Source: Planctomycetota bacterium (GTDB lineage: Bacteria; Planctomycetota; UBA1135; UBA2386). Taken from it: a stretch of 64,000 nucleotides of DNA. This document shows positions 7,841 to 19,601 of the stretch, in pieces. The notes under the pieces are model-generated. The model did no database searches. It saw only the letters and a program-made list of their open reading frames with translations, and was not told where the DNA came from. A program made the translations under genes and the position numbers. The stretch is from positions 248,001-312,000 of the forward strand of contig JACKHZ010000008.1 of assembly GCA_020638735.1 (NCBI GenBank), in the 5' to 3' direction. Each line of letters starts with the position of its first letter. Position 1 is the first letter of the stretch.

Positions 7841-10329
7841 CTATTCGACGATCGCGAGCTGCCGCCGAGGGCAATACCCGACGTGATCCCCAGCGGCCAC
7901 GCGCACGAAGTCGCCGTTGTCACCGCCCCGGAGCGAGACGATCACGCCGGCCCGCACGCTGGCGACCGGTGTCAGGCCGGCGCGCGGCTCGGCGACCAGG
8001 TCCAGCGGCGACAGCGCGACGGCGCGCGGGACACGGGACGGACCGAGCCACAGCACGTCGAGCGCCAGCAGGGCCACGGGCAGCAACACCAGCCCCGCCA
8101 CCCAGCGCAGGCCGACACGACGCCAGCCGAACACCAGCAGCGCGGCGCCGAGCAGCATGCCGAACGCGCAGCATGACAGACGTTCGTGCGGGGTCAGCAG
8201 GTCGAGCAGGTCACGCAGGCCGTTGGCGAAGCTCGGGTCCGGCTCGGCGAGCTGCAGCCGCTGGCGCACCAACCGCAGATCGGCGCCGAGCTCGGCGTCG
8301 CGCGGCAGGCCGAGCCGCGCCGACTCGTAGGCCCACAGCGCCCGCGGCAGGTCACCCTCCCGGAACAGGCAGTTGCCGCGCGCCCGCAGCAGGCGCCGGT
8401 CCCCGCTCGACGCGAAGGCCTTCTCGAACGCCGCATCGGCGGCGGCGTAGTCGCCGGCGCGGTAGGCCTGCACCGCCGCCGCGACCGACGCCGGCGTGTC
8501 CTGCGCGCGCAGCCCGCCGGCGGTCGCGACCGCCAGCAGCGGCAGCAGCAGCCACGGCCAGAGCCGCGCGCCGAAGCGCAGCCGCTCGAGCGCGGCCACC
8601 AGGCGCCGCACGTCGTCCGCCGCCAGCCCCTGCCCGCCGCCGTAGCGCTGCGCGGTGCCGCGATCGACCGCCGCGGCGATCGCCGCGGCGTGCTCGTCGT
8701 CCAGGCCCGACGCCGCAAGCCGCGCCGCTAGGTCCGGCGCGATCACCGCGGCCGGCTCGCAGCCGAGGCGGTCGGCGACGTAGCCGGACAGCGCGTCGAG
8801 CGCGTCGCCACCGGCGTCCAACGTCGCCTCGCAGCGCCGCTTCGCCGCGCGCACCCGCTGCCCGGCGATGTCCTGCGTCGCCCGACGCCGCGCCCGCAGC
8901 GCGACGAACGCGCCGCCGACCAGCAGCCACGGTCCCAGCACCGCCAGCCACGCGTACCAGGCAGCCGGCGCGCCGCGGCGCACCGGGGCCCCGTCGAGCG
9001 CGGGCAGATCGAAGATGTCGTCGACGCCGGGCTTCACCGCCGCCGCGCGCTCCTCGGGCAGCGGCGCCAGCGTCTCACCGGCAGGTGGCGGCGCGACGCG
9101 CAACGGCAGGACCGGGGTCGCGAGCTCGACGAAGCGCTCGACGCCCGGTGTGGTGTCGAAGAAGTTCCAGCCGATCGACGGCACCTCGGTGACGGCAGCC
9201 GACAGCGGCGTCAGGTCGTAGGTGACGACCACCCGGTCGTCGTCCCGGCGGGTCTCGACCTCGCCGTTCTTGTGGAACCCGGGCAGGTCACCGAGCTCCG
9301 GCATGCGCAGGAACTCGAAGTTGCCCTGGCCGCGCACCGTCAGAGTCAGCTTCACCGACTCGCCGACCTTGACCGCGTCGCGGTCCAGCGCGGCATCCAG
9401 CTGGAAACGCCCCACAGCGCCGTAGAACGGCGTCGGGCGACCCTGCTCCGGGATCGGCAGCACCTCCAGCTCGACCGGCTTGCCGTAGACGAAGAAGTTC
9501 TTGGTCAGCGCGTCGCGGGTGCGGCCGAAGACGTCCGGTCGCCCCTGTCGCTGCACGACCTGGAAGCGCAGCATCGCCGCCGGCAGCTCGACCTTGCCCA
9601 GCCGCGTCGGCAGGAACGCGCGCTCGAGCGTGAAGTGCTGCCACGTCTTTCCCGCGCGCGCGGCGCCGCCTTCGAAGTTGGCGTAGTCGAGGCTGCGGTT
9701 GACGACCACGACGCGCAGGTCGCCGCTCGGCTTCGGCAGCTGGATCGGTTCGCCGGCGGGGAATTCCGACAGCCAGTTGGCCTGCACCTCCACGTCGAGA
9801 TAGCGCGTGCGGCCGGCGTAGTCCTGCACCAGCGGCACGCCCTCGAGCACGCCGTAGTCGATGCGGACGCGGACCGGCTCGTGCACGTAGACGCGCTGCG
9901 GCTCGACGTGGACCTCGAGCCACCCCATCTCGGCGCCGACGATGTCGGTGCGCACGTCGAGGCGCAGCGCGGGCGTGCGCTGCTCGCGGGTGCCGGTCCA
10001 GATCGCGAACGGCGGCACGACGAACTCACCGACCCGCTGCGGCCGCAGCTCCAGCTGGTATTGCACGCCGACGCGCTCGTCGAGCTTGCGGCCGTCGTAG
10101 AACGTGTAGCTGCTGCGCGTCGGCGCCGACAACCGCAGCTCGAGCCCGTCGACCTCCGGCAGCTTCGGCGCGCGCGGGTTGGCGTCACGCCCCTCGACGG
10201 TGATGCGCACGGTCGCGGCGTCGCCGAGGCTGAGCGTACCGGGCTCCGGCTGCGAGACCTGCAGCGTCTCCTGGGCGCCCAGCGCGGCGGCGAGCAACAC
10301 CGCCATCGAGACCGAGAGGGGGCGGAAGG

Positions 10330-10333
<4 letters not shown>
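7841..10333 (-). CDS. batD: BatD-BatE fusion protein (oxygen-tolerance operon)
   Basis: 830 residues. A signal peptide is followed by a BatD-type region of repeated beta-sandwich domains (about residues 25-450, with the G-x-Q-Y-x-L-E-L-R-P and V-G-E-S-V-K-L-T-L-T-V-R-G-Q-G-N signatures), a transmembrane helix (about 457-478), a cytoplasmic-looking helical segment, and a second helix (about 587-606). Then comes a BatE-like part: a TPR stretch (about 610-695), two more helices (about 719-760) and an SH3-like C-terminus (V-R-A-G-V-I-V-S-L-R-G-G-D-N-G-D-F-V-R-V). BatD and BatE are separate proteins in Bacteroides and Leptospira; here they are one chain. The start overlaps the batC stop (ATGA). 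Confidence 0.86.
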
Positions 10334-11405
<1,072 letters not shown>

Positions 11406-11409
<4 letters not shown>

Positions 11410-12395
11410 CGGTGTCGGCCTCCGGCGAAGGCGATCTCCAACAGTAGCATCAAGACCAACGGCAGCAGCAGCCACTGGTAGCGCGCCTGCTTGTCCTTCT
11501 CTTCGCCCGCGTCGTAGGCGCGCTTCTGCATCGGCAGCAGCCGCTTCCGGTGAAGGTCCACCAGCGGCAGCGCGGTCGCGTCGGCACGAAGGAACTCACC
11601 GCCGGTCACGGCCGCGAGCTGGCGCAGGCTCTCCGGGTCCATGCGCGAGACGACCTCGTCGCCGGCGCGGTCCTTCAGGAACTGCTCGCGGTCGCCGTCG
11701 GCGACGGTGATCTTGCTGCCGAGCGCGCTGCCGTAGCCGACCGCGTAGACGATCAGCCCCTTGTCCTTCAACTCCGTCGCAGCCTGCTGGCCGACGCCGG
11801 CGAGGTCTTCGCCGTCGGTCGACAACACCACCACGGTGGTCGCCGCGTTGTCGAGGTCGACGACCTCGAGCGCCTTGCGCAGCGCCTTGCCGAGGTCCGT
11901 GCCGCCGGTCTTCACGACCTCGGTGTCGACCTCGTCGAGCAATCCCTCGAAGGACGCCACGTCGTGCGTCAACGGGATCCAGAGGCGCGCCTCGCCGGCG
12001 AACACCACCAGCCCGACGCGGTCACCGCCCTCGAGCTCCGGCAACACCGAGACGATGTCGCGGCGGGCGCGTTCGAGGCGCGACGGCAGCATGTCCCGCG
12101 CCAGCATCGAACGCGAGGTGTCGAGGCAGAACACCACGTCGAGGCCGCGCCGTTCGACCGCCACCACCTCGTCCCCGAGCCGCGGGTCGAGCCAGCAGCC
12201 GAAGCCGAGGCCGAGCAGCAACGTCAGCCGCAGCGCCCGCCACAGCGGCCGCGCGACCGGCGTCGTCGGCGCGGCCCCGTAGCGGGCGAAGGCGACGCGA
12301 CCGCGGTCGAGCAGCAACCACAGCAGCGCCCAGACCGCCGGCAGCGCCAGCAGCCACGGCCACAACTCGCCGCGCCCCCACTCGAGCCCGTTCAC
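11406..12395 (-). CDS. batB: BatB-like von Willebrand factor A membrane protein
   Basis: 329 residues. Two N-terminal membrane helices (about 10-30 and 55-68), a VWA domain with an intact MIDAS (D92-T-S-R-S96, T-G-G-T-D and S-T-D-G-E-D), and a C-terminal membrane helix. VWA domains of this type bind a divalent metal and partner proteins at the cytoplasmic membrane. The GTG start overlaps the batA stop and the stop overlaps the batC start, so the Bat genes are translationally coupled. Confidence 0.9.
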
Positions 12396-13387
12396 GGCAG
12401 CCTCCGGATCAACAGCGCCTCGGCCAGCACCGCCAGCAGCAGCGCCGCGAGCCCGGCGCCGAGCGGCCACTCGAAGCGATCGACGGTGCGGTAGCGCGGG
12501 TCCTGCTGCGCGGTCTTCTCCAGCTCGTCGATGCGGCGGTAGACCTCGCCGAGGTCGTCGTCGTCCTTCGGCTGGAAGAACCGCCCGCCGGTCGTCTCGG
12601 AGATGGTCTTGAGCGCGGCGAAGGTCAGCGGCTCGGCGCCGAACAGTCCGGGGCGCCCGGCGCCGAGGCCGATGGTGTGCACGCGCACGCCGGCGTCCTT
12701 GGCCAGCCGCGCCGCGTCCTCCGGCAGCACCTGGTCCGGCAGCTGCTGCGGCGGCGTGTTCTCGCCGTCGCTGAGCAACACCACCACCTTCGACTTCGCG
12801 TCGCTCTTCTGCAGCACCTCGACCGCCTTGCCGAGCGCCGTGCCGATCGCGGTGGCGTCGAACACGCTGCCCTGCGGCACCGTGTCGAGCCCGCGCAGGA
12901 ACGCCGCCAGCGCCTGCTCGTCGAGCGTCGGCGGGCAGCGCAGCTCGGCGAAGCGCGCGAACGCGACCAGCGCCAGCCGATCGTGCACGCGCGCCGCGGC
13001 GAACTGCTCGGCCCGCTCGCGCGCCGCGTCCATGCGCCGGTAGGCCTGGTTCGGCCGCATGTCCTCGGTGATCATCGACGAGCTCGTGTCCACCACCAGC
13101 ACGATGTCGATGCCCTCCTCCTCGAGCGGCACGACCTCGCGCTCGACGGGCCGCGCCAGCGCCAGCACCAGCAGCAGCCCGGCGAGCACCTTCAGGCTCA
13201 GCGGCACGAACGCCAGCCGCTGTCGCAGCGTGCGCGGCGCGCCGGCGAACAGCGACACCGCCGCCGTCGGCGCCGCAGCGCGCGGCTGCCGCAGCCGCCA
13301 CCACAGCGCCAGCAGCACGAGCGGCGCGGCGGTCAGCAGCCACGGGTCGAGCAGCGACAGGCCCTCGGCGGCGACGGCGGCGTTCAT
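12392..13387 (-). CDS. batA: BatA-like von Willebrand factor A membrane protein
   Basis: 331 residues. A helix near 14-30, a second near 66-78, a VWA domain with complete MIDAS residues (D100-T-S-S-S104, then V-F-D-A-T-A-I-G-T-A and L-S-D-G-E-N-T), and a C-terminal anchor ending in basic residues. It is paralogous to the downstream batB product, and the paired arrangement is typical of Bat operons. ATGA overlap with the upstream gene. Confidence 0.9.
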   Translation of the reverse strand: MNAAVAAEGLSLLDPWLLTAAPLVLLALWWRLRQPRAAAPTAAVSLFAGAPRTLRQRLAFVPLSLKVLAGLLLVLALARPVEREVVPLEEEGIDIVLVVDTSSSMITEDMRPNQAYRRMDAARERAEQFAAARVHDRLALVAFARFAELRCPPTLDEQALAAFLRGLDTVPQGSVFDATAIGTALGKAVEVLQKSDAKSKVVVLLSDGENTPPQQLPDQVLPEDAARLAKDAGVRVHTIGLGAGRPGLFGAEPLTFAALKTISETTGGRFFQPKDDDDLGEVYRRIDELEKTAQQDPRYRTVDRFEWPLGAGLAALLLAVLAEALLIRRLP

Positions 13388-14367
13388 GCGACGGCCTCCA
13401 CCGGGCGGTCCACCCTCGTCGCCTCGACGAAGTCCGCCGCCAGCTGCCACACCGCGTCGTGCTCCGCCGCACCCGGGCGCACCGCGGCGAACTTGACCAG
13501 GTCGCACTGCGACAGGAAGCGCTCCAGCTCCGCGCGGTGGCGCTGTGCCAACCCGTCGCCGGCCTCGAGGTCGCGCAGGAACTCCTCGGTGGTGCGCTCC
13601 GGCGCGCGCAGCGCGAAGCGCTGCTCGAGGTAGACGCGCAGCACCTGCGAGACCGCGACGTAGAACGCCTCGATCTCGGCCGGCGTCGTGCGCGGCGCGC
13701 CGCGCAGCCGCTGCAGCTCGCGCAGCGCGCGGGTGTGCGGCGGCTGCGCCACCGCGTCCGGGTGGTGTGCATGGCGCGGCGCGCGCCCGCGCAGCAGCCA
13801 CCAACCGCCGGCGCCGAGCAGCAGCAGGGCAGCGCCGCCGCCGAGCCACCACCAGCCGCGCCACGACGGCGGGAACGGGTCGCCGGGCGCCTCGATCGAG
13901 GCCCCGGCGCCGTCGAGCAGCGAGGTCACGGTGATCGGCACCGCTGGCGTCGTCGCCACCAGCGGCGCGCCGTCCGGAGCGCTCGCTTCGGCGCGGAACT
14001 CCGGCACCTCGAGCTCCCCTGGCCCGTCGATCGGCAGCAGCACGAGCGTCGTGCGCTGCCACGAGCCGTCGCCCAACGGCACCACCGGGCCGCGCTGCTG
14101 CGCGTCGACCGCGAACACCTTGTCGTCCACCTGCGGCGCGAGGCCCGGCGCAGCGTCGCCGCGCCAGAACAGGTCGAGCGTGACGTGCACCGGCTGCAGC
14201 AGCGCCACCTCGCGCGGCGCCACGTCCGCGCGCAGGTCGAGCGCCAGCGTCGGCGGCGCCGACCACGGGCACGGCACGGCGGGCTCGCCCGACGACGACG
14301 CCCCGCCGTCACACGCGGCGACCGCGAGCGCCGCCAGCAGCGGCGCGAGGCCCCGGGCGCCGCTCAT
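13384..14367 (-). CDS. DUF4381-like lipoprotein of the MoxR/Bat operon
   Basis: 327 residues. The signal peptide is probably type II (A-V-A-A-C, cysteine near residue 19). An extracytoplasmic BatD-like beta-domain (about 40-160) is followed by a transmembrane helix (W-W-W-L-G-G-G-A-A-L-L-L-L, about 178-198) and a cytoplasmic helical domain with Y-L-E-Q-R-F and E-R-T-T-E-E-F-L, typical of the DUF4381-type protein between the DUF58 and VWA genes in MoxR operons. Its start overlaps the DUF58 stop and its stop overlaps the batA start. Confidence 0.78.
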   Translation of the reverse strand: MSGARGLAPLLAALAVAACDGGASSSGEPAVPCPWSAPPTLALDLRADVAPREVALLQPVHVTLDLFWRGDAAPGLAPQVDDKVFAVDAQQRGPVVPLGDGSWQRTTLVLLPIDGPGELEVPEFRAEASAPDGAPLVATTPAVPITVTSLLDGAGASIEAPGDPFPPSWRGWWWLGGGAALLLLGAGGWWLLRGRAPRHAHHPDAVAQPPHTRALRELQRLRGAPRTTPAEIEAFYVAVSQVLRVYLEQRFALRAPERTTEEFLRDLEAGDGLAQRHRAELERFLSQCDLVKFAAVRPGAAEHDAVWQLAADFVEATRVDRPVEAVA

Positions 14368-15302
14368 CGCTTCGCCCCTCGCAGCTCGCGCATGCGGAAG
14401 AACCGCAGCAGCGGGTCGGCCACCGAACCCTCGGTCGGCACGTCCAGCAGATCGACGCCGGCGCGGCGGCACGACTCGCGCAGCCGCTGCCGCTCGTCGC
14501 GCCAACGCCGTTCGAGCGCCTCGCGCACGCGGCGACTGCCGAGGTCCACCTCGACCGTGACGCCGCGCTCGGGGTCGGCCAGCCGCACGACACCGAGCGC
14601 CGGCAGCTTCGCCACCTCGCCGGTCGCCGGATCGACGCCGCCGGCGAACGGGTCGCGCACCCGCACGGCGATCACCTCGTGGCGCCGCGACAACAACCGC
14701 AGCTCGCGCTCGCAGTCGGCGTCGACGAAGTCGCTGACGACGAACACCACCGCGTGGCGCTTCTGCACCCGACCGGCGTAGTCGAGCGCGGCGGCGACGC
14801 GGCTCGCGGCGCGCGGCGACGGCGGGTCGCACGCCTCGCGGATCAGCCGCAGCACGTGGTTGCGGCCCTTCTTCGCCGGCACGTAGCGCTCGACCTCGTC
14901 GGTGAAGCGGATCAGCCCGGCCTTGTCGTTGTTGCGCGCGGCGGCGAAGGCGACGCAGCCGACGAACTGCGCCGCGGTCTGCGCCACGGTGCGGCGCTCG
15001 CGCCCCGCCGGGCGGGTGCCGAACGCCATCGACGACGAGACGTCGAGCAGGAACAGCACGGTCAGCTCGCGCTCCTCGACGAACTTCTTGACGAACGGCC
15101 GCCCCTGGCGCGCGGTGACGTTCCAGTCGACGCTGCGCAGCTCGTCGCCCTCGGCGAACTCGCGCACCTCTTCGAACTCGATGCCCGAGCCGCGGAACAC
15201 CGAGCTGTAGCCACCCGACATCACGTCGGTGACCATGCGGTCGGCGCGCAGCTGGATGCGCCGCGCCTCGGCCAGCACCTCGGGGTCGATCGCGCGCGTC
15301 AT
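14364..15302 (-). CDS. DUF58 (VWA-like) protein
   Basis: 312 residues, soluble. Carries the DUF58 signature G-S-G-I-E-F-E-E-V-R-E-F-A-E-G-D-E-L-R-S-V-D-W near residues 38-60, and a degenerate VWA fold with D87-V-S-S-S91 as MIDAS. DUF58 proteins are the usual partners of MoxR AAA+ ATPases. The gene lies 34 nt after moxR, and its stop overlaps the next gene. Confidence 0.92.
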   Translation of the reverse strand: MTRAIDPEVLAEARRIQLRADRMVTDVMSGGYSSVFRGSGIEFEEVREFAEGDELRSVDWNVTARQGRPFVKKFVEERELTVLFLLDVSSSMAFGTRPAGRERRTVAQTAAQFVGCVAFAAARNNDKAGLIRFTDEVERYVPAKKGRNHVLRLIREACDPPSPRAASRVAAALDYAGRVQKRHAVVFVVSDFVDADCERELRLLSRRHEVIAVRVRDPFAGGVDPATGEVAKLPALGVVRLADPERGVTVEVDLGSRRVREALERRWRDERQRLRESCRRAGVDLLDVPTEGSVADPLLRFFRMRELRGAKR

Positions 15303-15336
15303 GCCGCGTGTCTCCGTTGGCCTCGCGGATCCGGGA

Positions 15337-16326
15337 TCACGGCACCGGCACGGTGTCGAACACGGTGCGCAGCACCTGCTCGCTCGACACGCCCTCGGCC
15401 TCGGCCTCGTAGGTCGTCAGCACGCGGTGCCGCAGCACCATCGAGCCGACGGCCTTGACGTCCTGCGGGGTGACGAAGCCGCGGCCCTCGAGGAAGGCGC
15501 GCGCCCGCGCGGTGCGGGCCAGCGCCAGCGACGCGCGCGGCGACGCGCCGTAGAGGATCAGCGGCTTCAGCTTGGCGAGGCCGACCTTCTCGGGCTCGCG
15601 GGTCGCGAACACCAGGTCGACGATGTAGCCCTTGACCTTGTCGTCGAGGTAGACCGTGTCGAGCAGCTGGCGCATGCGCAGCAGCTCCTCCGGCGTGGTC
15701 GCCGGCTCGACCGCCGTCGACGCCGCGAGCCCGGCCATGCGGTCGATGATGCGCAGCTCCTCGTCCTTGGTCGGGTAGCCGACCACCAGCTTGACGAGGA
15801 AGCGGTCGACCTGCGCCTCGGGCAGCGCGTAGGTGCCCTCCTGCTCGACCGGGTTCTGCGTCGCCAGCACCAGGAACGGGTCCGGCAGCTTGCGGGTGTC
15901 GCCGGCCAGCGTGACCTGCCGCTCCTGCATCGCCTCGAGCAGCGCCGACTGCACCTTCGCCGGCGCCCGGTTGATCTCGTCGGCGAGCACGAAGTTGGCG
16001 AAGATCGGCCCCTGCTTGACCTGCCATTCGCCGGTCTTCGGGTTGTACACGTGCGTGCCCACCAGGTCGGCCGGCAGCAGGTCGGGCGTGAACTGGATGC
16101 GGCGGAACTCGCCGCCGATCGAGCGCGCCAGCGACGACACGGCGAGCGACTTGGCGAGGCCCGGCAGCCCCTCGAGCAGCACGTGGCCGTCGGCGAGCAG
16201 GGCGATCAGCAGACCGTCGAGCAGCGCGTCCTGGCCGACGATGACGCTCTGCAGCGTCGCTCGCACGTTCTTCAGGGTCTGGCTCTCCGCTTGGATTCGT
16301 TGGGCGATGGCGAGGACGTCGGTCAT
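15337..16326 (-). CDS. moxR: MoxR-family AAA+ ATPase
   Basis: 329 residues. Walker A is G-L-P-G-L-A-K-S (about 53-60), where most MoxR proteins have G-x-P-G-x-G-K-T, so the last Gly/Thr pair is replaced by Ala/Ser. Walker B is F-V-L-A-D-E-I-N-R-A-P, sensor 1 is A-T-Q-N-P, and the E-G-T-Y-x-L-P-E-A-Q-x-D-R-F segment is typical of the family. MoxR proteins act as chaperone-like ATPases with VWA partners to mature or insert metal cofactors. The start M-T-D-V-L is preferred over an ATG 16 codons upstream. Confidence 0.94.
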   Translation of the reverse strand: MTDVLAIAQRIQAESQTLKNVRATLQSVIVGQDALLDGLLIALLADGHVLLEGLPGLAKSLAVSSLARSIGGEFRRIQFTPDLLPADLVGTHVYNPKTGEWQVKQGPIFANFVLADEINRAPAKVQSALLEAMQERQVTLAGDTRKLPDPFLVLATQNPVEQEGTYALPEAQVDRFLVKLVVGYPTKDEELRIIDRMAGLAASTAVEPATTPEELLRMRQLLDTVYLDDKVKGYIVDLVFATREPEKVGLAKLKPLILYGASPRASLALARTARARAFLEGRGFVTPQDVKAVGSMVLRHRVLTTYEAEAEGVSSEQVLRTVFDTVPVP

Positions 16327-16404
16327 GGTCGCGGCGGGGTCGGGAATTCGGGCACGACGATACCGAGGCAGCAAGACTCCTCAATGCTCGTGCCGCGCGA
16401 CCTT

Positions 16405-16749
16405 CTAGCGCGCCGCGTCGCGGCCGCCGAAGCGGTCGCGCAGCATCTCGAAGCGCCGCGCCAGCAGGGCCGGATCTGCGCCGGCGAAGCCGCCGTCCGC
16501 CGCGAAGCGCGCGACCGCCGCTTGCCACCGCCCGGCCGCTGCGTCGACCCCGACCAGGTCGCGCAGGGCGAACACCTCGGCCACGGTCAGCCCGTGCTCG
16601 GCCGCCAGCGCCCCGGCAGCCTCGCGGTCGGCTTCGATGCGCAGGAACGTCGAGCGGCTGCGCTGCCAGGCGAACAGCAGCAGGAACGCGACCACCAGCC
16701 CGAGCAGCGGCGGCCACGAGCCGGCCCGAGACCCTCGCGTCGCGATCAC
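16405..16749 (-). CDS. Small single-pass membrane protein
   Basis: 114 residues. One transmembrane helix (about 11-29) precedes a soluble helical domain. No recognised family. The GTG start overlaps the stop of the HEAT protein (GTGA) and moxR follows after 78 nt, so it belongs to the Bat transcription unit; it may tether a MoxR partner to the membrane. Confidence 0.75.
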   Translation of the reverse strand: MIATRGSRAGSWPPLLGLVVAFLLLFAWQRSRSTFLRIEADREAAGALAAEHGLTVAEVFALRDLVGVDAAAGRWQAAVARFAADGGFAGADPALLARRFEMLRDRFGGRDAAR

Positions 16750-19601
16750 CGACGCTGCGCCGCCCGCGTCGACTCGGCGAGCACGCGGTAGCGCGCGGCG
16801 ATGCCCTCGCGAACGTCCGGCGGCATCTGCTGCGTGACCACGCCGAAGTCCTGGCCCGCCGCGCTGCGCAGCACCGCCGAGCACAGCACCCACAGCCGCG
16901 GCTGGTTCAGCTCGACCAGCAGGCGCGCCAGCTCGGGGATGGCGCCGAAGCGCTGGTCGGCGCCGAAGTGCTCGGGCCGCAGCGTCGTCTTGACCTCGTT
17001 CTCCTGCAGCGCCGCGAGGAACCACTGCCACTGCTCCATCTGGCGGCTCTCGCGGTACCACCGCTCGATACGGTCGATGCGCTCGTCGCCGCCGATCGTG
17101 CCGAGCTCGACGCCCGTCGTGCCCTCGAGCATGTGGGCCGCATCGGCGGCGCGGCGGGTGCGGAGCAGATCCATCAGGTCCGGCACGTTGCCCGGATCCT
17201 GGAACATGCCCAGCATCAGCACCAGGTCGGCGTGCAGCTCCTCGTCCTTGGCCAGCGGCAGCTGGGCGCGCAGCGCCGGCACCGCCAGCGGGGCCCCCAT
17301 GCGCTGCAGGTGGAAGCGCGCCAGTTCGCCGAACTCCTTGCCACCGCCGACGACCAGGAAGCCGGCCAGCAGGTGCGCGGCGCGCGGGTCCTGCAGCTCC
17401 CCGAGGCCGCGCAACGCAGCCTCCTTGTCCTCCAACGTCGGCGCGGTGACGGCGCGGCTCAGCACGGAGAAGGCGAGGTCACCGCCGACCCGACCGAGCG
17501 CGCGCAAGCACTCACGGCGCAGCAACGGCGCGGTCTCCTCGGCGGCGATCAGCGCGACCAGGGGCCGGCTCGCTTCGACCGCGCGCAGCTGCCCGCAGGC
17601 GAACGCCGCGGCGCGCTGCACGTCGGCGTCCGCGTCGCCGAGCATCTCGATCACGCGCGGCGACGCGCGCTGGTCGCGGGTCGCGACGATCTCGTCCAGG
17701 GCCGCCCGCCGCACCGCCGCGTCTTCGGAGCCCAGCGAGGTCAGCACGGCGTCGGCGCCCAACACCCGGAACACCCGGCGCACCGACTCGCGGTCACCGG
17801 TGCCGACCGCCATCGCCACGCATTCGCGCCAGACGACGTCGCCGCCGACGTTGGCCACCAGCTCCAACAGCTGCTGGTCGTATTCGCCGAGCTGCGGGCG
17901 GGCGCGCAGCGCCTCGATCGCGGCCAGCCCGTCCTGCTCGCGGAGGATCTCGACGCGCTGCGGGTGCGCGGCGACGAACGCGATGGCCCGCGCCCGCTGC
18001 GGTTCCGTCCAGACGGCCCAGCCGCGCAGCGCCCGCTGCACGAACCGGTTGCCGCGCTGGATCGGGTCGGGGTTGGCCTCCAGCCAGCGCCGCTCGGACC
18101 GCCAGAACGCGGCGCGGTCGGGTTCGTCCTGGACGAGGCGGAACAGCTGCCACAGCTCGCGCTCGACGCACGCCTGCACGACGCCGGCCAGCGCGTCGAA
18201 GGCCGGGTGCTCGAGGTCGCTGACCGCGACGCTGGTCCGGCCGCCCGGCACCTGCAGCTGCAGCGAGCGCGTCGGTTGCAGCCCGCTCGGATCGGCCAAC
18301 ATCGCCGGATCGCCGTAGCCGCCGGCGTGCAGTTCCTGCACCAGCGCCAGCAGCTGCTCGCCGGTCAGCAGCACGTCGATCGCGCCGTCGCGCGGCGGCA
18401 ACTCCGCCAACCCCTCGCCGAGCACGCGCACGGTGCCCTGCCGCTGCACCAGCGTCACCAGGGCCCGGGCGGCGTTGCGTTCGTCGACGACGACGTTGGC
18501 GCGCACGCCGAGGAACGAGTCGCGCTGCGTGCCCCACCACTCGCGCCACGACAGGCCCTCGGCGACGGCGCGGCCGGTCAGCCGCCGCAGCCGCTGCTCG
18601 GCCGGCCCGCGCAGCATGTCGAGGTTGGGCACGAACTGCTGCGGCTCCACGACCAGCAACAGCGCGTCCACCAGCTCGCGGTCCGGGCTCTGCTCACTGC
18701 CCGGGGCCGAGCGGAACGCGAGGTCGGCGAGCGGCACGGCGGCGAGGCAGCGCGTCAGCGGCTCCGGCGCCTTGAGCCGCGGCCGCAGCCGCGCGAACAG
18801 CTCTTCGGGCAGCAGGGAGTCGTCGCCGCGCGAGACCTGCGCCAGCGCGAACGCGGCGTAGGCGGAGCTGCGATCGACCGCGGCCTCGGCGGCGCGCCGC
18901 TGCAGCGCCGGCACCGCGGCCTCGCCGATGGCGATCAGCGCGGTGCAGGCCGGGGCCGCCAGCTCCGGGCGCTTCGACAGCAGCTCCACGAGGCGGGCGA
19001 TCGCCGGTTCGCTCGCCAGCGCCTGCAACAGGTCGACGCCGCGCAGCTGCGCGTCGAGCGCCTGCTCGCGCGACAGCTGCAGCGCGAACGGCAGGTCCTC
19101 GGCGTCGATGCGCTCGCACAGCGCCGCCACCGCCGCATGGCGCACCGTCGGGATCTCGGCGCGCACGCACTGGCGCAGCGCTGCCTTGGCGTCGCTGCCC
19201 TTGAGGAACGCCATCGTGTCGACGACCAGCTGGGTCGCCGGACCCAGTCGCCGCGCCAGCAGCTGGAACAGCAGCTCGTCGGCGACCCGCGCGGTGCCGC
19301 TGGTGCGTCCGTAGCGGCGCGCCACCGGCATCAGGTTGCGCAGCTCCGGCGCGTTGGCGGTGCGCACGACCTGCAGGATCAGCGCCTCGATGTCGGGGTA
19401 GTCGTGCCCCATCTGCCCGAGCACCTGCTCGACGCGCACCGACGGCCCCTGCATCTCCAGCAGGTCGCGGCGGAAGCGATCGATCTCGTCGAGCGGGCGC
19501 TCCTCGGCCGTGGCGGCCTGGGGCGGGCGCGGCGGCAGCTGCAGGTCGCCGCCAGGGGACACCTGGGGCAGGACGGAGAGCAGGAGGGATGCTACGAACA
19601 T
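16746..19601 (-). CDS. Large secreted HEAT-repeat protein at head of Bat operon
   Basis: 951 residues. The start M-F-V-A-S-L-L-L-S-V-L-P gives a short signal peptide; the longer upstream frame is Arg/Pro-rich and not protein-like. Helical HEAT/PBS-lyase repeats occupy most of the chain, densest around 70-320 and 600-850 (for example A-L-D-E-I-V-A-T-R-D-Q-R-A-S-P-R-V-I-E-M-L). A less repetitive middle section (about 380-560) may be a separate domain. No catalytic motif is visible, so a scaffold or sensor role is likely. First gene of the nine-gene block. A TATGCT hexamer at 19677-19672 on its strand could be a -10 box, giving a leader of about 64 nt. Confidence 0.82.
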   Translation of the reverse strand: MFVASLLLSVLPQVSPGGDLQLPPRPPQAATAEERPLDEIDRFRRDLLEMQGPSVRVEQVLGQMGHDYPDIEALILQVVRTANAPELRNLMPVARRYGRTSGTARVADELLFQLLARRLGPATQLVVDTMAFLKGSDAKAALRQCVRAEIPTVRHAAVAALCERIDAEDLPFALQLSREQALDAQLRGVDLLQALASEPAIARLVELLSKRPELAAPACTALIAIGEAAVPALQRRAAEAAVDRSSAYAAFALAQVSRGDDSLLPEELFARLRPRLKAPEPLTRCLAAVPLADLAFRSAPGSEQSPDRELVDALLLVVEPQQFVPNLDMLRGPAEQRLRRLTGRAVAEGLSWREWWGTQRDSFLGVRANVVVDERNAARALVTLVQRQGTVRVLGEGLAELPPRDGAIDVLLTGEQLLALVQELHAGGYGDPAMLADPSGLQPTRSLQLQVPGGRTSVAVSDLEHPAFDALAGVVQACVERELWQLFRLVQDEPDRAAFWRSERRWLEANPDPIQRGNRFVQRALRGWAVWTEPQRARAIAFVAAHPQRVEILREQDGLAAIEALRARPQLGEYDQQLLELVANVGGDVVWRECVAMAVGTGDRESVRRVFRVLGADAVLTSLGSEDAAVRRAALDEIVATRDQRASPRVIEMLGDADADVQRAAAFACGQLRAVEASRPLVALIAAEETAPLLRRECLRALGRVGGDLAFSVLSRAVTAPTLEDKEAALRGLGELQDPRAAHLLAGFLVVGGGKEFGELARFHLQRMGAPLAVPALRAQLPLAKDEELHADLVLMLGMFQDPGNVPDLMDLLRTRRAADAAHMLEGTTGVELGTIGGDERIDRIERWYRESRQMEQWQWFLAALQENEVKTTLRPEHFGADQRFGAIPELARLLVELNQPRLWVLCSAVLRSAAGQDFGVVTQQMPPDVREGIAARYRVLAESTRAAQRR